Source: Neomoorella mulderi
GTDB lineage: Bacteria > Bacillota > DSM-521 > Neomoorellales > Neomoorellaceae
DNA: 22,758 nt
NCBI GenBank assembly: GCA_011375465.1
Contig: DRZV01000103.1
Location: 1-22,758, forward strand
Direction of reading: 5' to 3'
A program made the position numbers and the translations under genes. Of the stretch, positions 1 through 7,098 are shown piece after piece; the stretch's first letter is position 1; the number at the start of each line of letters is the position of its first letter. The notes under the pieces are model-generated. The model saw only the letters and a list, made by a program, of their open reading frames with translations, ran no database searches and was not told where the DNA came from.

Positions 1-351
1 AACGGCAAGGTGATAATGTACGCCGACACCATTACCCCCTCCATGGCCCGGGCCATAGAAGAGACCAACCGCCGCCGCCGCATCCAGATGGAATACAACC
101 GCCGTCATGGCATAATACCCCAGACTGTGGTAAGGCCGATCCGGGACGTGATCGATACCATGGTGGCAGAAGAGCGGGCCGCCTATGGGGTTCCCAAAGG
201 GGGCCAGAAGAGAAAGTTGGGCAAGCGGGAGATAAGGGCCTTGATAAAAAAGCTGGAGAAGGAAATGAAGGAGGCTGCCAGGCGGCTGGAGTTCGAGCGG
301 GCGGCGGAATTGAGGGATGCTCTGCTGGAGCTGCGCCTGCAGGTGGGCTAG
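1..351 (+). CDS. uvrB: UvrABC system protein B, C-terminal part (5' end outside window)
   Basis: UvrB is the damage-verifying helicase-like subunit of nucleotide excision repair; it receives DNA from UvrA and recruits UvrC. The frame is open from base 1, so only the last 116 residues are present. The segment starts in the end of helicase motif VI (NGKVIMYADTITPSM), continues through the family block RRRRIQMEYNRRHGI, and ends with a UVR domain (about residues 78-113; LEKEMKEAARRLEFERAAEL), the coiled hairpin that contacts UvrC. UvrC in this window has a matching UVR block (KKEMEEAAAKWEFERAAMLR). The gene stops at TAG, 24 bases before the nuclease-helicase gene, so co-transcription with it is likely. 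Identification is secure from motif order; nothing can be said about its promoter. Confidence 0.96.
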   Translation, partial: NGKVIMYADTITPSMARAIEETNRRRRIQMEYNRRHGIIPQTVVRPIRDVIDTMVAEERAAYGVPKGGQKRKLGKREIRALIKKLEKEMKEAARRLEFERAAELRDALLELRLQVG

Positions 352-375
352 GAAATCTCTGAAAAGGTGATGTCT

Positions 376-3300
376 ATGCCCTTTATCGCCGATTTCCACG
401 TCCATTCCCGCTATTCCCGGGCCACCAGCAAAGAAGCCGATTTGGAGAATTTCTACCGGTGGGCCATGTGCAAAGGCCTGACCGTGGTGGGCACGGGGGA
501 CTTCACCCATCCCGGCTGGCGTAAAGAATTGTGGGAAAAATTAGAGCCGGCCGAACCCGGGCTCTATCGCCTAAAAGAGGAATGGGCCCGGCCGGCCAGG
601 GAGGGGCTGAGGTTTCCCCAGGATATCTCCTCCCCCTTCATCTGCCTGGAAGGGGATTTTCCCCAGGTGCGTTTTATCGTCACCGGGGAACTGAGCACCA
701 TCTATAAAAAGGGGGGTAGGGTCCGGAAGGTCCACCATCTGATCATCCTGCCCAGCTTGGAAAAGGCGGAGGAGTTGAGCCGACGTCTGGAGGAGAGGGG
801 TGGCAACCTCCAGGCCGACGGCCGCCCCATCTTGGGCTTGGACAGCCGCCACCTGGTGGATCTTACCCTGGAGGTGTGCCCAGAGGCCATTTTCATTCCG
901 GCCCATATCTTTACCCCCCATTTTTCTCTGCTGGGGTCCAATTCCGGGTTCGACACGGTGGAGGAATGTTTTGAAGACTATACTTCCGCCATAATGGCGG
1001 TGGAGACGGGCCTTTCCTCCGACCCTCCCATGAACTGGCGGCTCTCCATGCTGGACAGGTTCCTCCTGGTGTCCAATTCCGATGCCCATTCCCCCCGTCT
1101 CCTGGCCCGGGAGGCCAATCTTTTCGCCGCGGAACTCTCCTATGGGGGGCTCCGGAAGGCCCTGGAAAAGGGCTTGGAAGGGGGCTTTATGGGCACCATA
1201 GAATTTTACCCCGAGGAGGGCAAGTACCACTACGATGGCCATCGGAATTGCGGAGTCTGCTGGCCCCCGGAGCGTACCCGGGCCGCCGGTGGGATTTGCC
1301 CGGTATGTGGCCAGAAGCTGACCATAGGGGTTTTACACCGGGTGGAGGCTTTGGCGGACAGGCCCCCAGGCTTCCGGCCTCCTGGAGCCGCGGCCTTTGA
1401 AAGCCTGGTGCCCTTGCCCGAGATTCTGGCTGCCCTCGCCGGCGTAGGGGTGCAGAGCAAAAGGGTTTGGGATATTTATTTTAAGCTTATCCAGAAGTTG
1501 GGCCCAGAACTGGTGATCCTCCGGGAAATCCCCATACCCCTGCTGGCTGAAACTGGAGGGAAGGGGTTGGCCGAGGCCATAAGCAGGATGAGGCGGGGTT
1601 TGGTGGAGAGGCAGCCGGGTTTCGACGGCCAGTACGGGCGCATAATCATTCTAAGGCCTGAGGAGAGGGAGGTTTTCTCAGGTCAGGAGGGGCTGTTTCC
1701 GGGGATAGAACCCGGTTTTAAAGCCCCTCGAGAGGTTGCCCTGGATCGGGCTGGGGGCACGGCTTCTGGGGAAGAGCCGAGGGGATTCAGGGAGATTCCG
1801 GAGGCAACAGAGCTTCCTCCCCAGGCCCTGAACCCTCAACAAGAAGAGGCGGTCTCCGCCTATCCGGGTCCGGTCATGGTGATAGCCGGGCCAGGGACAG
1901 GCAAGACCTTCACTCTGGTTCACCGGCTTGTATGGCTCCTGGGGGAAGGGGGAGTAAACCCCGAGACCGTCACGGCCATAACCTTTACCCAGAAGGCCGC
2001 GGATACCATAAGGGAGAGGCTGAGGGCCTTCTTGCCCCGGGATAAGGCGGACAAGGTCCATGTGGGCACCTTCCATCAGGTCTGCTGGGAGCTCCTGGCC
2101 CGGTGGGGCTTGCCGGGGTTTCCCTGGGGACCATCTCCCCTCCCTGCGGTGTTGGACGAGATAGAGGCCAGGGAAGTGCTGCGGGAACTGTTGAGCCAGG
2201 GCATAGGCAGGGGATTGGGAGGGGCCCGCCGCCTGCAACAGCGCCTCTCCCTGTTGAAAAATCAAGGACTGGAACCCTCTTCCCCGGAGATTCCGCCAGA
2301 ATTGCGGGCTATATACTGCGCTTATGAGGAGCGCCTCCAGGAATATCAAGCCATGGACTATGACCACCTCCTGCTCTGGGGGGTAAAGCGCACCCGGCAG
2401 GCCCTGGAGGAGGGAAGGGAAGAGGTGCTGGCCCCCTTTGGCCATCTTCTGGTGGATGAATTCCAGGACCTCACCCTGGTCCAGTATCAGCTGGTGCGCC
2501 TCTGGGCAGGAACGGGAAAAAACCTCTTCGTGATCGGAGACCCCCATCAGTCCATATACGGTTTCCGGGGAGCTAGCCCCAGGTTTTTTAGGCAGTTAAA
2601 GGAGGATTATCCCCACACCCGGATAGTCTGGCTCCGGCAGAATTACCGATCCACCGAGGTTATCCTAAAGGCAGCCCAGGGGGTGATCCAGGGGCAATCC
2701 TGCTTTCCCGGGGCGCCTTCCCCGCAACTCCTCCCTGCCAGGAAAGGGGGCAGCCCCTTGTTCTACCGGGAGGTGCCCAGCCCTCTGGCGGAGGGGATAG
2801 GGGTGGTGAAGGAGATAAACCGGCTGGTGGGGGGCACGGACATGCTGGCAGCCCAGGGGGGAGGGACGGGCAGATCCTACAGTTTTGCCGATATAGCCGT
2901 ATTGGCCCGAACCGCCAAGCAGCTGGAGGATCTGGAAGAATGCTTTTTGAAAGAGGGGCTACCCTATAGGGTAGTGGGAGGAGCCAGCTTTCTAGAGGAA
3001 AAGAGGGTGAGGCAGTTCTTGGCTTTCCTCCGTTTGCTCCGGGATCCCAGGAATATTTTTCATTTAAAGCAAGCCGTATCTATTATCCCAGAGACTTTCC
3101 ATATAGATCATATAGCAGAAATATTGGCGGAAGGGGAAACGGAGGCCTGTTCTTCTGGGTTATCTCCAGCGATGCAGAAGTGGATGGAGGTTTACTACCA
3201 GGCTAAAAAGAAAAAAGAGCAGGGAGCCTCTCCTGGGGAACTCCTCGATCTATGGCGGGAAGGCTTAGGCTTGGAACCGGCCGGGGGCCTAGAGAAATTG

Positions 3301-3705
3301 GCCCAAGCAGCGGCCTCTTTTAAAGATGTGGATTCCTTTCTCCAGAGGGTTCATTCCCTGCAGGAAGGGGACAAGGAAAGGGCGGGGAGAGGTTCGACCC
3401 CTGAGGCGGTGAGCCTTATGACCCTGCATGCGGCCAAAGGCCTGGAGTTCCCTGTGGTGTTTATAGTGGGGGTGGAAGAAGGGCTTTTGCCTCTGAAGCT
3501 TTTTCCCCACCAGGAGGTGGAGGAAGGGGAGGAGTTACGGCTTTTCTATGTGGGCCTTACCCGGGCCCGAGAACTGGTGTACCTTTCCGCCTGCCGCCGT
3601 CGGGGTGGCCCCTCACCCTTTTTGAAGCTCATCCCCGGGGAACTGCTGAAGACCTGGTCTTGGGATATTCCCAGGGAGAGGTTCCAGCAGTTGAGCCTAT
3701 TCTAA
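376..3705 (+). CDS. Endonuclease Q-type PHP nuclease fused to UvrD/Rep-family DNA helicase
   Basis: About 1,109 residues with two modules. The N-terminal 330 residues match the endonuclease Q family: a PHP metal-site start (ADFHVHSRYSRATSK), a later VSNSDAHSP block and a four-cysteine zinc knuckle (CGVC near residue 291, CPVC near 308) followed by LTIGVLHRVEALADRP. Characterised EndoQ enzymes cut 5' of deaminated bases and abasic sites. From about residue 485 there is a full SF1A helicase: Walker A AGPGTGKT (about 505), DEFQD (about 695), SIYGFRGA, RQNYRST, VSLMTLHAAKGLEFPVVF (about 1011) and FYVGLTRAREL (about 1057). The inference is a repair nuclease-helicase for uracil or hypoxanthine in DNA. 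The start was chosen because AAGGTGA at 364-370 lies 5 bases upstream of this ATG; ATG 370 or GTG 367 are also possible. It sits directly behind uvrB and ends in TAA. No missing motif was seen. Substrate is inferred from family, not proven. Confidence 0.9.
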   Translation: MPFIADFHVHSRYSRATSKEADLENFYRWAMCKGLTVVGTGDFTHPGWRKELWEKLEPAEPGLYRLKEEWARPAREGLRFPQDISSPFICLEGDFPQVRFIVTGELSTIYKKGGRVRKVHHLIILPSLEKAEELSRRLEERGGNLQADGRPILGLDSRHLVDLTLEVCPEAIFIPAHIFTPHFSLLGSNSGFDTVEECFEDYTSAIMAVETGLSSDPPMNWRLSMLDRFLLVSNSDAHSPRLLAREANLFAAELSYGGLRKALEKGLEGGFMGTIEFYPEEGKYHYDGHRNCGVCWPPERTRAAGGICPVCGQKLTIGVLHRVEALADRPPGFRPPGAAAFESLVPLPEILAALAGVGVQSKRVWDIYFKLIQKLGPELVILREIPIPLLAETGGKGLAEAISRMRRGLVERQPGFDGQYGRIIILRPEEREVFSGQEGLFPGIEPGFKAPREVALDRAGGTASGEEPRGFREIPEATELPPQALNPQQEEAVSAYPGPVMVIAGPGTGKTFTLVHRLVWLLGEGGVNPETVTAITFTQKAADTIRERLRAFLPRDKADKVHVGTFHQVCWELLARWGLPGFPWGPSPLPAVLDEIEAREVLRELLSQGIGRGLGGARRLQQRLSLLKNQGLEPSSPEIPPELRAIYCAYEERLQEYQAMDYDHLLLWGVKRTRQALEEGREEVLAPFGHLLVDEFQDLTLVQYQLVRLWAGTGKNLFVIGDPHQSIYGFRGASPRFFRQLKEDYPHTRIVWLRQNYRSTEVILKAAQGVIQGQSCFPGAPSPQLLPARKGGSPLFYREVPSPLAEGIGVVKEINRLVGGTDMLAAQGGGTGRSYSFADIAVLARTAKQLEDLEECFLKEGLPYRVVGGASFLEEKRVRQFLAFLRLLRDPRNIFHLKQAVSIIPETFHIDHIAEILAEGETEACSSGLSPAMQKWMEVYYQAKKKKEQGASPGELLDLWREGLGLEPAGGLEKLAQAAASFKDVDSFLQRVHSLQEGDKERAGRGSTPEAVSLMTLHAAKGLEFPVVFIVGVEEGLLPLKLFPHQEVEEGEELRLFYVGLTRARELVYLSACRRRGGPSPFLKLIPGELLKTWSWDIPRERFQQLSLF

Positions 3706-3743
3706 CCTGAAGGGAAAAACAGGGACCGGAAAGGGGTGCTTTG

Positions 3744-4676
3744 ATGGGCAAAATAGAGCTTTTTCCCCTCCGATTACCGGAAATATCCCCCGGAGCCCCC
3801 CTGGTGCAGCTTTTACAGGAGGCCGCCTCAGAGGCCGGGGGATTCAAGCCTGGGGACATTTTGGTGATAACCAGCAAGGTGGTGGCCAAGGCTTGGGGAT
3901 TGGTGGTAGATTTAAAAGAGGTGAGCCCTTCTCCCAGGGCCTGGACTTTAGCCCGTAAGACGGGGCGGGATCCACGCTTTTTAGAACTGGTATTGGACCA
4001 CGCCGATGATATATTGTTTTTGGTGCCTTTGAAGGATTTGGCCCAAAGGGGCTGGCTGCGCCTAGAGGGCTTTTCCCCTGAACCCCAAAGGGTCCAAGAG
4101 CTTCTGGATCGGTATCCCTGTGCAATCTTTGTCTGGAGCCATGGATCTATATACAGCAGTGCCGGGATAGATTCCTCCAACCTGCCTTCAGGGCAGGCGA
4201 GCCTGCCCTTGCCCGACCCCGATGGGGCGGCGCTCCAGATCAGGTCGGACCTGGAGGAAAGATTGGGCTTTTCTGTGCCGGTGATAATCACGGATACCGA
4301 ATACACCCCTTTTGGAGGCACCCTGGAGGTGGCTCGAGGCAGTTCGGGGATACGGGCGGTAAATCCGGGGTTCGCCCAGCGGGATCTGTATGGTTCCCCC
4401 AAATTCGGGGGTCTGGACCTGGTGGTGCAGGAATTGGCCGGAGCAGCCGGCCTTCTCATGGGGCAGGCGGGGCAGGGTATCCCCGCAGTTTTAATCCGGG
4501 GTTATAAATATGTACCTGAAGGGGATGGGGAAGAGTCTCCCATACCCCCGGGAGCTCTGGGCCCCATATTGAGGTATTCCTTTTCGTACACTTTGAGGAT
4601 CTTGGGCTGGCGCTGGCTGCTTAGGGGGATAAAGAGGCTGGTTTTAAAGCAGCCATCCGGCAGCAAAGGGGTTTAA
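3744..4676 (+). CDS. CofE-like protein (coenzyme F420-0:L-glutamate ligase family, divergent)
   Basis: About 310 residues. The N-terminal block (GDILVITSKVVAKAWGLVVD), the central VWSHGSIYSSAGIDSSN and the C-terminal VQELAGAAGLLMGQAGQGIP followed by AVLIRGYKY are the CofE fold signature. CofE adds glutamate to F420-0 using GTP. The classical metal-binding D-T-x-G-R-P-x-R stretch is replaced here by DTEYTPFGGTLEVARGSSGI, so the active site differs and the substrate may too. No other F420 genes are in the window. The start ATG 3744 lies 5-8 bases after AAAGGGGTG; TTG 3741 is the alternative. It is 38 bases downstream of the nuclease-helicase and 3 bases upstream of the pspC reading frame. Family assignment is good; the reaction is uncertain. 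Confidence 0.75.
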   Translation: MGKIELFPLRLPEISPGAPLVQLLQEAASEAGGFKPGDILVITSKVVAKAWGLVVDLKEVSPSPRAWTLARKTGRDPRFLELVLDHADDILFLVPLKDLAQRGWLRLEGFSPEPQRVQELLDRYPCAIFVWSHGSIYSSAGIDSSNLPSGQASLPLPDPDGAALQIRSDLEERLGFSVPVIITDTEYTPFGGTLEVARGSSGIRAVNPGFAQRDLYGSPKFGGLDLVVQELAGAAGLLMGQAGQGIPAVLIRGYKYVPEGDGEESPIPPGALGPILRYSFSYTLRILGWRWLLRGIKRLVLKQPSGSKGV

Positions 4677-4679
4677 GAA

Positions 4680-4885
4680 ATGAAAAAGAAGCTCTATCGT
4701 TCTCGGAAGGACAGGATGTTGGGGGGAGTATGCGGAGGTATAGCCCAATACTTCAACGTGGATCCCACCATCGTCAGGCTGATCTGGGCGTTCATCACTC
4801 TAGCCTGGGGGTGGGGCTGGTGGCTTATCTGGTGGCCTGGTTAATAATACCAGAAGAGCCCCAGGAAGGTACACCGCCCCAGTAG
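4680..4885 (+). pseudogene. PspC-domain membrane protein, frameshifted
   Basis: The frame from ATG 4680 gives a clear PspC domain (KLYRSRKDRMLGGVCGGIAQ, then YFNVDPTIVRLIWAFITLA) but runs into TAA at 4842-4844 after a meaningless tryptophan-rich tail. The expected transmembrane end (GLVAYLVAWLIIPEEP) is in another frame and stops at TAG 4883-4885. Adding one G to the five-G run at 4807-4811 restores a single protein of about 68 residues, the usual size. PspC-domain proteins are small inner-membrane proteins, some tied to envelope stress. An AAAGGGG ribosome binding sequence lies at 4664-4670, inside the end of the preceding gene. Either a real slippage mutation or a sequence error would produce this; the domain call itself is firm. 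Confidence 0.85.
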
Positions 4886-4938
4886 GAACCGCCGGGGAGT
4901 CTTCCTTTGTCCCTCCCGCCCCAGGAACATTAGCAGGA

Positions 4939-4946
4939 AAGGAGGG
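4939..4946 (+). promoter_or_regulatory. Strong ribosome binding site placing an ATT start codon
   Basis: AAGGAGGG is the best Shine-Dalgarno sequence in this part of the window and is followed after 6 bases by ATT (4953-4955). The frame starting there encodes the N-terminal part of the M23-like protein, and there is no in-frame ATG, GTG or TTG between this site and GTG 5055. It therefore decides the start of the next gene. Confidence 0.6.
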
Positions 4947-4952
4947 AGATAT

Positions 4953-5804
4953 ATTTTAGAGATAGCTGAAATCAAAGGGGTACCCCTGAAGATCCCCCAT
5001 TTAAGGTATTCCTTTTTTAATACCCCTTATCCTCCCCATCGTCTGGGCACGGCGGTGGACGTTTATTTCCCTTCGGTGGCCCTGTTTCCTTTTCCCCAGG
5101 GGAGGCTGGTGGAGGTAAGAGAGGTGACCACCCCCCAGCACATCCCTGTAAGCCGGGACTATCTTTTGCTTTTCCAGGTGGAGGATTTCATCCTAAAGGT
5201 GCTCCATGTCAAGCCCTGGCTCAAGGTGGGCGATAGGGTTAAATGGGGGGAGGAGATAGGAGAGCTAGTCCTATCCGGTTTTTTTACTCCCTGGAGTGAT
5301 AAGCATGCCCATTTCGAATTCCGTTCTCCTCAAGATCCCTATCGGGCCAGAGGGGGCATCCCGGTGGTCCCCAAGTGGTTGGAATTGGTTCCCGCAGCCA
5401 GATCCTCCCTATTTGTGGTGCAGGAAAATAAGGAAAATTACTGCTGGTTGGCCCCCTTAGAGACAGGCCCTAAAGGGCTTACTCCCTGGGGAAATGTGGA
5501 AGGGGGGCTGCCTTATTATCGCTACGGGGCCCTTTTCCATTCCACCAAGGGTCAGGTGTTGGACAGGGAAGTGGTGGCCCAGGAGACTTTGGACAACGGG
5601 GCGGGGATTTTCAGGCCTGATTTCACGGTAAAGGTAAACGGGCGTCCGGTCAAGGGCATAGGGGTCTACTGCAACGAACCCAGGTTGAAGCTGGTGGGGG
5701 GGAATTTCCGGGAAGGGGAGACAGTGGTGGTGGAGTTGGTCCCTTCCTGCCAGCAAGACCAGACCAGAAAAAGATGGGGAGGTTCTTATGGGGAGGACAG
5801 GTAA
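4953..5804 (+). CDS. M23/LytM-fold (lysostaphin-type) protein, probable ATT start
   Basis: About 283 residues. The N-terminal half looks like a Gly-Gly-type (M23) metallopeptidase fold: HRLGTAVDVYFPS supplies H and D ligands, GRLVEVREV the hairpin, LKVLHVKPWLKVGDRVKWGE the usual H-x-x-x-x-x-V-K-V-G-D strand pair, and KHAHFEFR the H-x-H motif. M23 enzymes cut peptidoglycan cross-links, and many homologues are non-catalytic. No signal peptide or membrane segment is visible, which is odd for a cell-wall enzyme. The last 140 residues are not recognised. A GTG at 5055 would give a shorter protein, but it would drop the first metal ligand block and has no ribosome binding site. The gene ends in TAA and overlaps the next start by 17 bases, so the two are probably co-expressed. 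Confidence 0.6.
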   Translation: MLEIAEIKGVPLKIPHLRYSFFNTPYPPHRLGTAVDVYFPSVALFPFPQGRLVEVREVTTPQHIPVSRDYLLLFQVEDFILKVLHVKPWLKVGDRVKWGEEIGELVLSGFFTPWSDKHAHFEFRSPQDPYRARGGIPVVPKWLELVPAARSSLFVVQENKENYCWLAPLETGPKGLTPWGNVEGGLPYYRYGALFHSTKGQVLDREVVAQETLDNGAGIFRPDFTVKVNGRPVKGIGVYCNEPRLKLVGGNFREGETVVVELVPSCQQDQTRKRWGGSYGEDR

Positions 5805-7042
5805 AATCCTGGCGACAATCTTGATCTTTATTTCCCTTTTTATGGCTAAACCTGCCTGGGCTTGCATCGTAGATATATCGGCTTCCCGGGAATCGGTAAA
5901 AGCAGGGGAGACAGTCAGGGTGGATATAACCAGGATTAAGACCCATAGGTCCTGCGTTCTGCCCCTGGAGGAGACCAAAATTGAGGTGATGGGTGGAGTT
6001 ATAGTAAAGGAGTACCCCTGGATTCCGGGGGAGCCTGACAAAAAAACCATAGAGGTGAAATTCACCCAGCTTGGGGGAAGGGGTCATCAAGGTTACCAGG
6101 GATTGCCCTAGAGCGGGAACCATAGTCCAGTCTAAGATTATCAGGGTGGAGGAGGCTGCCCCAGTTTCCCCCGGTCAAGAGGAAGGGTCCCCCTTGCGCC
6201 ATCAGTTCCAGAGAAGCCGGAGGCTGCCCCCCTGCAGGGGATGGCGGAGGAGCTGCCTTTTGGAGCAGGCTCCTTAGCCCCCAAAACCTGTTAAACCTTT
6301 TCCTGCTCCTGGCGGGATTGGGCCTATTTATGACCGGGAAGTTTAATATAGATACCTTTTCCTTCTGCTCTCTTTGGGCATCCTGGGGTTTTATTACGGT
6401 GGCTGTCCCTGTGTGATGGGCTTTGTGGAAAGGATCTGGCTTCTGCCCTGGGGATCGCCCCTTTCTGTAGTATTGATAATGTTGGTGATCATCACTATAA
6501 CAACCCTATTCAAAGGCAGGATTTTTTGTGGTTGGGTATGTCCCCATGGAGCCCTGCAGGAGTTCCTGTTTCAAGTAAAAATATCTTTTCCCCTAGAGCG
6601 GAGGGTAGACTCCAGCCTGAAGATTTTAAAATATCTGTTCCTGATCTTTATCGTCTTGGCGGCTATTTTTACCGGCCAAGGCCTGTTCTGCAGATACGAA
6701 CCTTTCAAGGCCATCTACGGGCTTTCGGCCTCTGGCCTGACCCTGGCGCTGGTGATCGTGACCCTAATGGCCTCGCTGGTTTTCTACCGGCCCTGGTGCA
6801 GATACATTTGCCCTTTAGGTGCCTATCTGGGTATAATAGCCTGGTTGGGGAGCAGGTGGGGCCTTAACCGAACCCAGATAACCGCCGACTGCCTTTTCTG
6901 CCGGAAATGCCTCCGGGTCTGCCCCATAAATGCCATAAAGGAAGAAGGTAGAGGGTGCAAGATAAATTATAGGGAGTGCATAACCTGCGGCGACTGTCTA
7001 GAAGCTTGTCCCACAACTGGAATAAAAGGTAAAGAGGATTAG
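5788..7042 (+). pseudogene. NapH-like membrane polyferredoxin with secreted N-terminal domain, multiple frameshifts
   Basis: Three reading frames have to be joined. ATG 5788, behind GGGGAGG at 5776-5782, opens a signal peptide (KILATILIFISLFMAKPAWA) and a cysteine-containing beta-rich domain. The frame changes at the five-G run 6073-6077 (KVTRDCPRAGTIV follows), again in a proline/alanine-rich linker (probably the six-C run 6227-6232), and again near 6348-6360. Past the last shift comes an intact NapH/CcoG-type membrane part with CGWVCPHG and CRYICPLG, then two ferredoxin motifs (CLFCRKCLRVCP, CITCGDCLEACP) that would bind two [4Fe-4S] clusters. Such proteins pass electrons between quinols and periplasmic or cytoplasmic partners. 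The last frame alone (about 6350-7042) could still give a shortened membrane protein from TTG 6374. It could also be two genes rather than one. Stop TAG. Confidence 0.7.
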
Positions 7043-7066
7043 CCTTTAGGGGGGTTATGATATAAT
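7039..7066 (+). promoter_or_regulatory. Extended -10 promoter for uvrA-uvrC
   Basis: A perfect TATAAT at 7061-7066 is preceded by TG at 7058-7059, giving the TGnTATAAT extended -10 form. Only a weak -35 (TTAGCC, 7039-7044, 16-base spacing) is present, as is usual for this class. It overlaps the stop of the iron-sulfur gene (7040-7042) and would start RNA near 7073, leaving a leader of about 26 bases. No LexA-type box was seen. Confidence 0.6.
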
Positions 7067-7098
7067 CTCTTCAGAGCCCCAAAATGGAGGCGTTTCCT

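Noticed and set aside
1678..2547. Long minus-strand open frame (289 codons)
   Set aside because: It is antisense to the helicase motifs of the EndoQ-UvrD gene, has no ribosome binding site, and its translation resembles no protein family. It is a by-product of G+C-rich codon use.
3629..4459. Minus-strand open frame of 276 codons across the cofE-like gene
   Set aside because: The translation is rich in Ser, Arg and Pro with no domain, and it is a mirror of a well-conserved plus-strand gene.
4861..4952. Search for a terminator or regulatory RNA between pspC and the M23-like gene
   Set aside because: No stable hairpin followed by a T-run was found; only the ribosome binding site at its end is supported.
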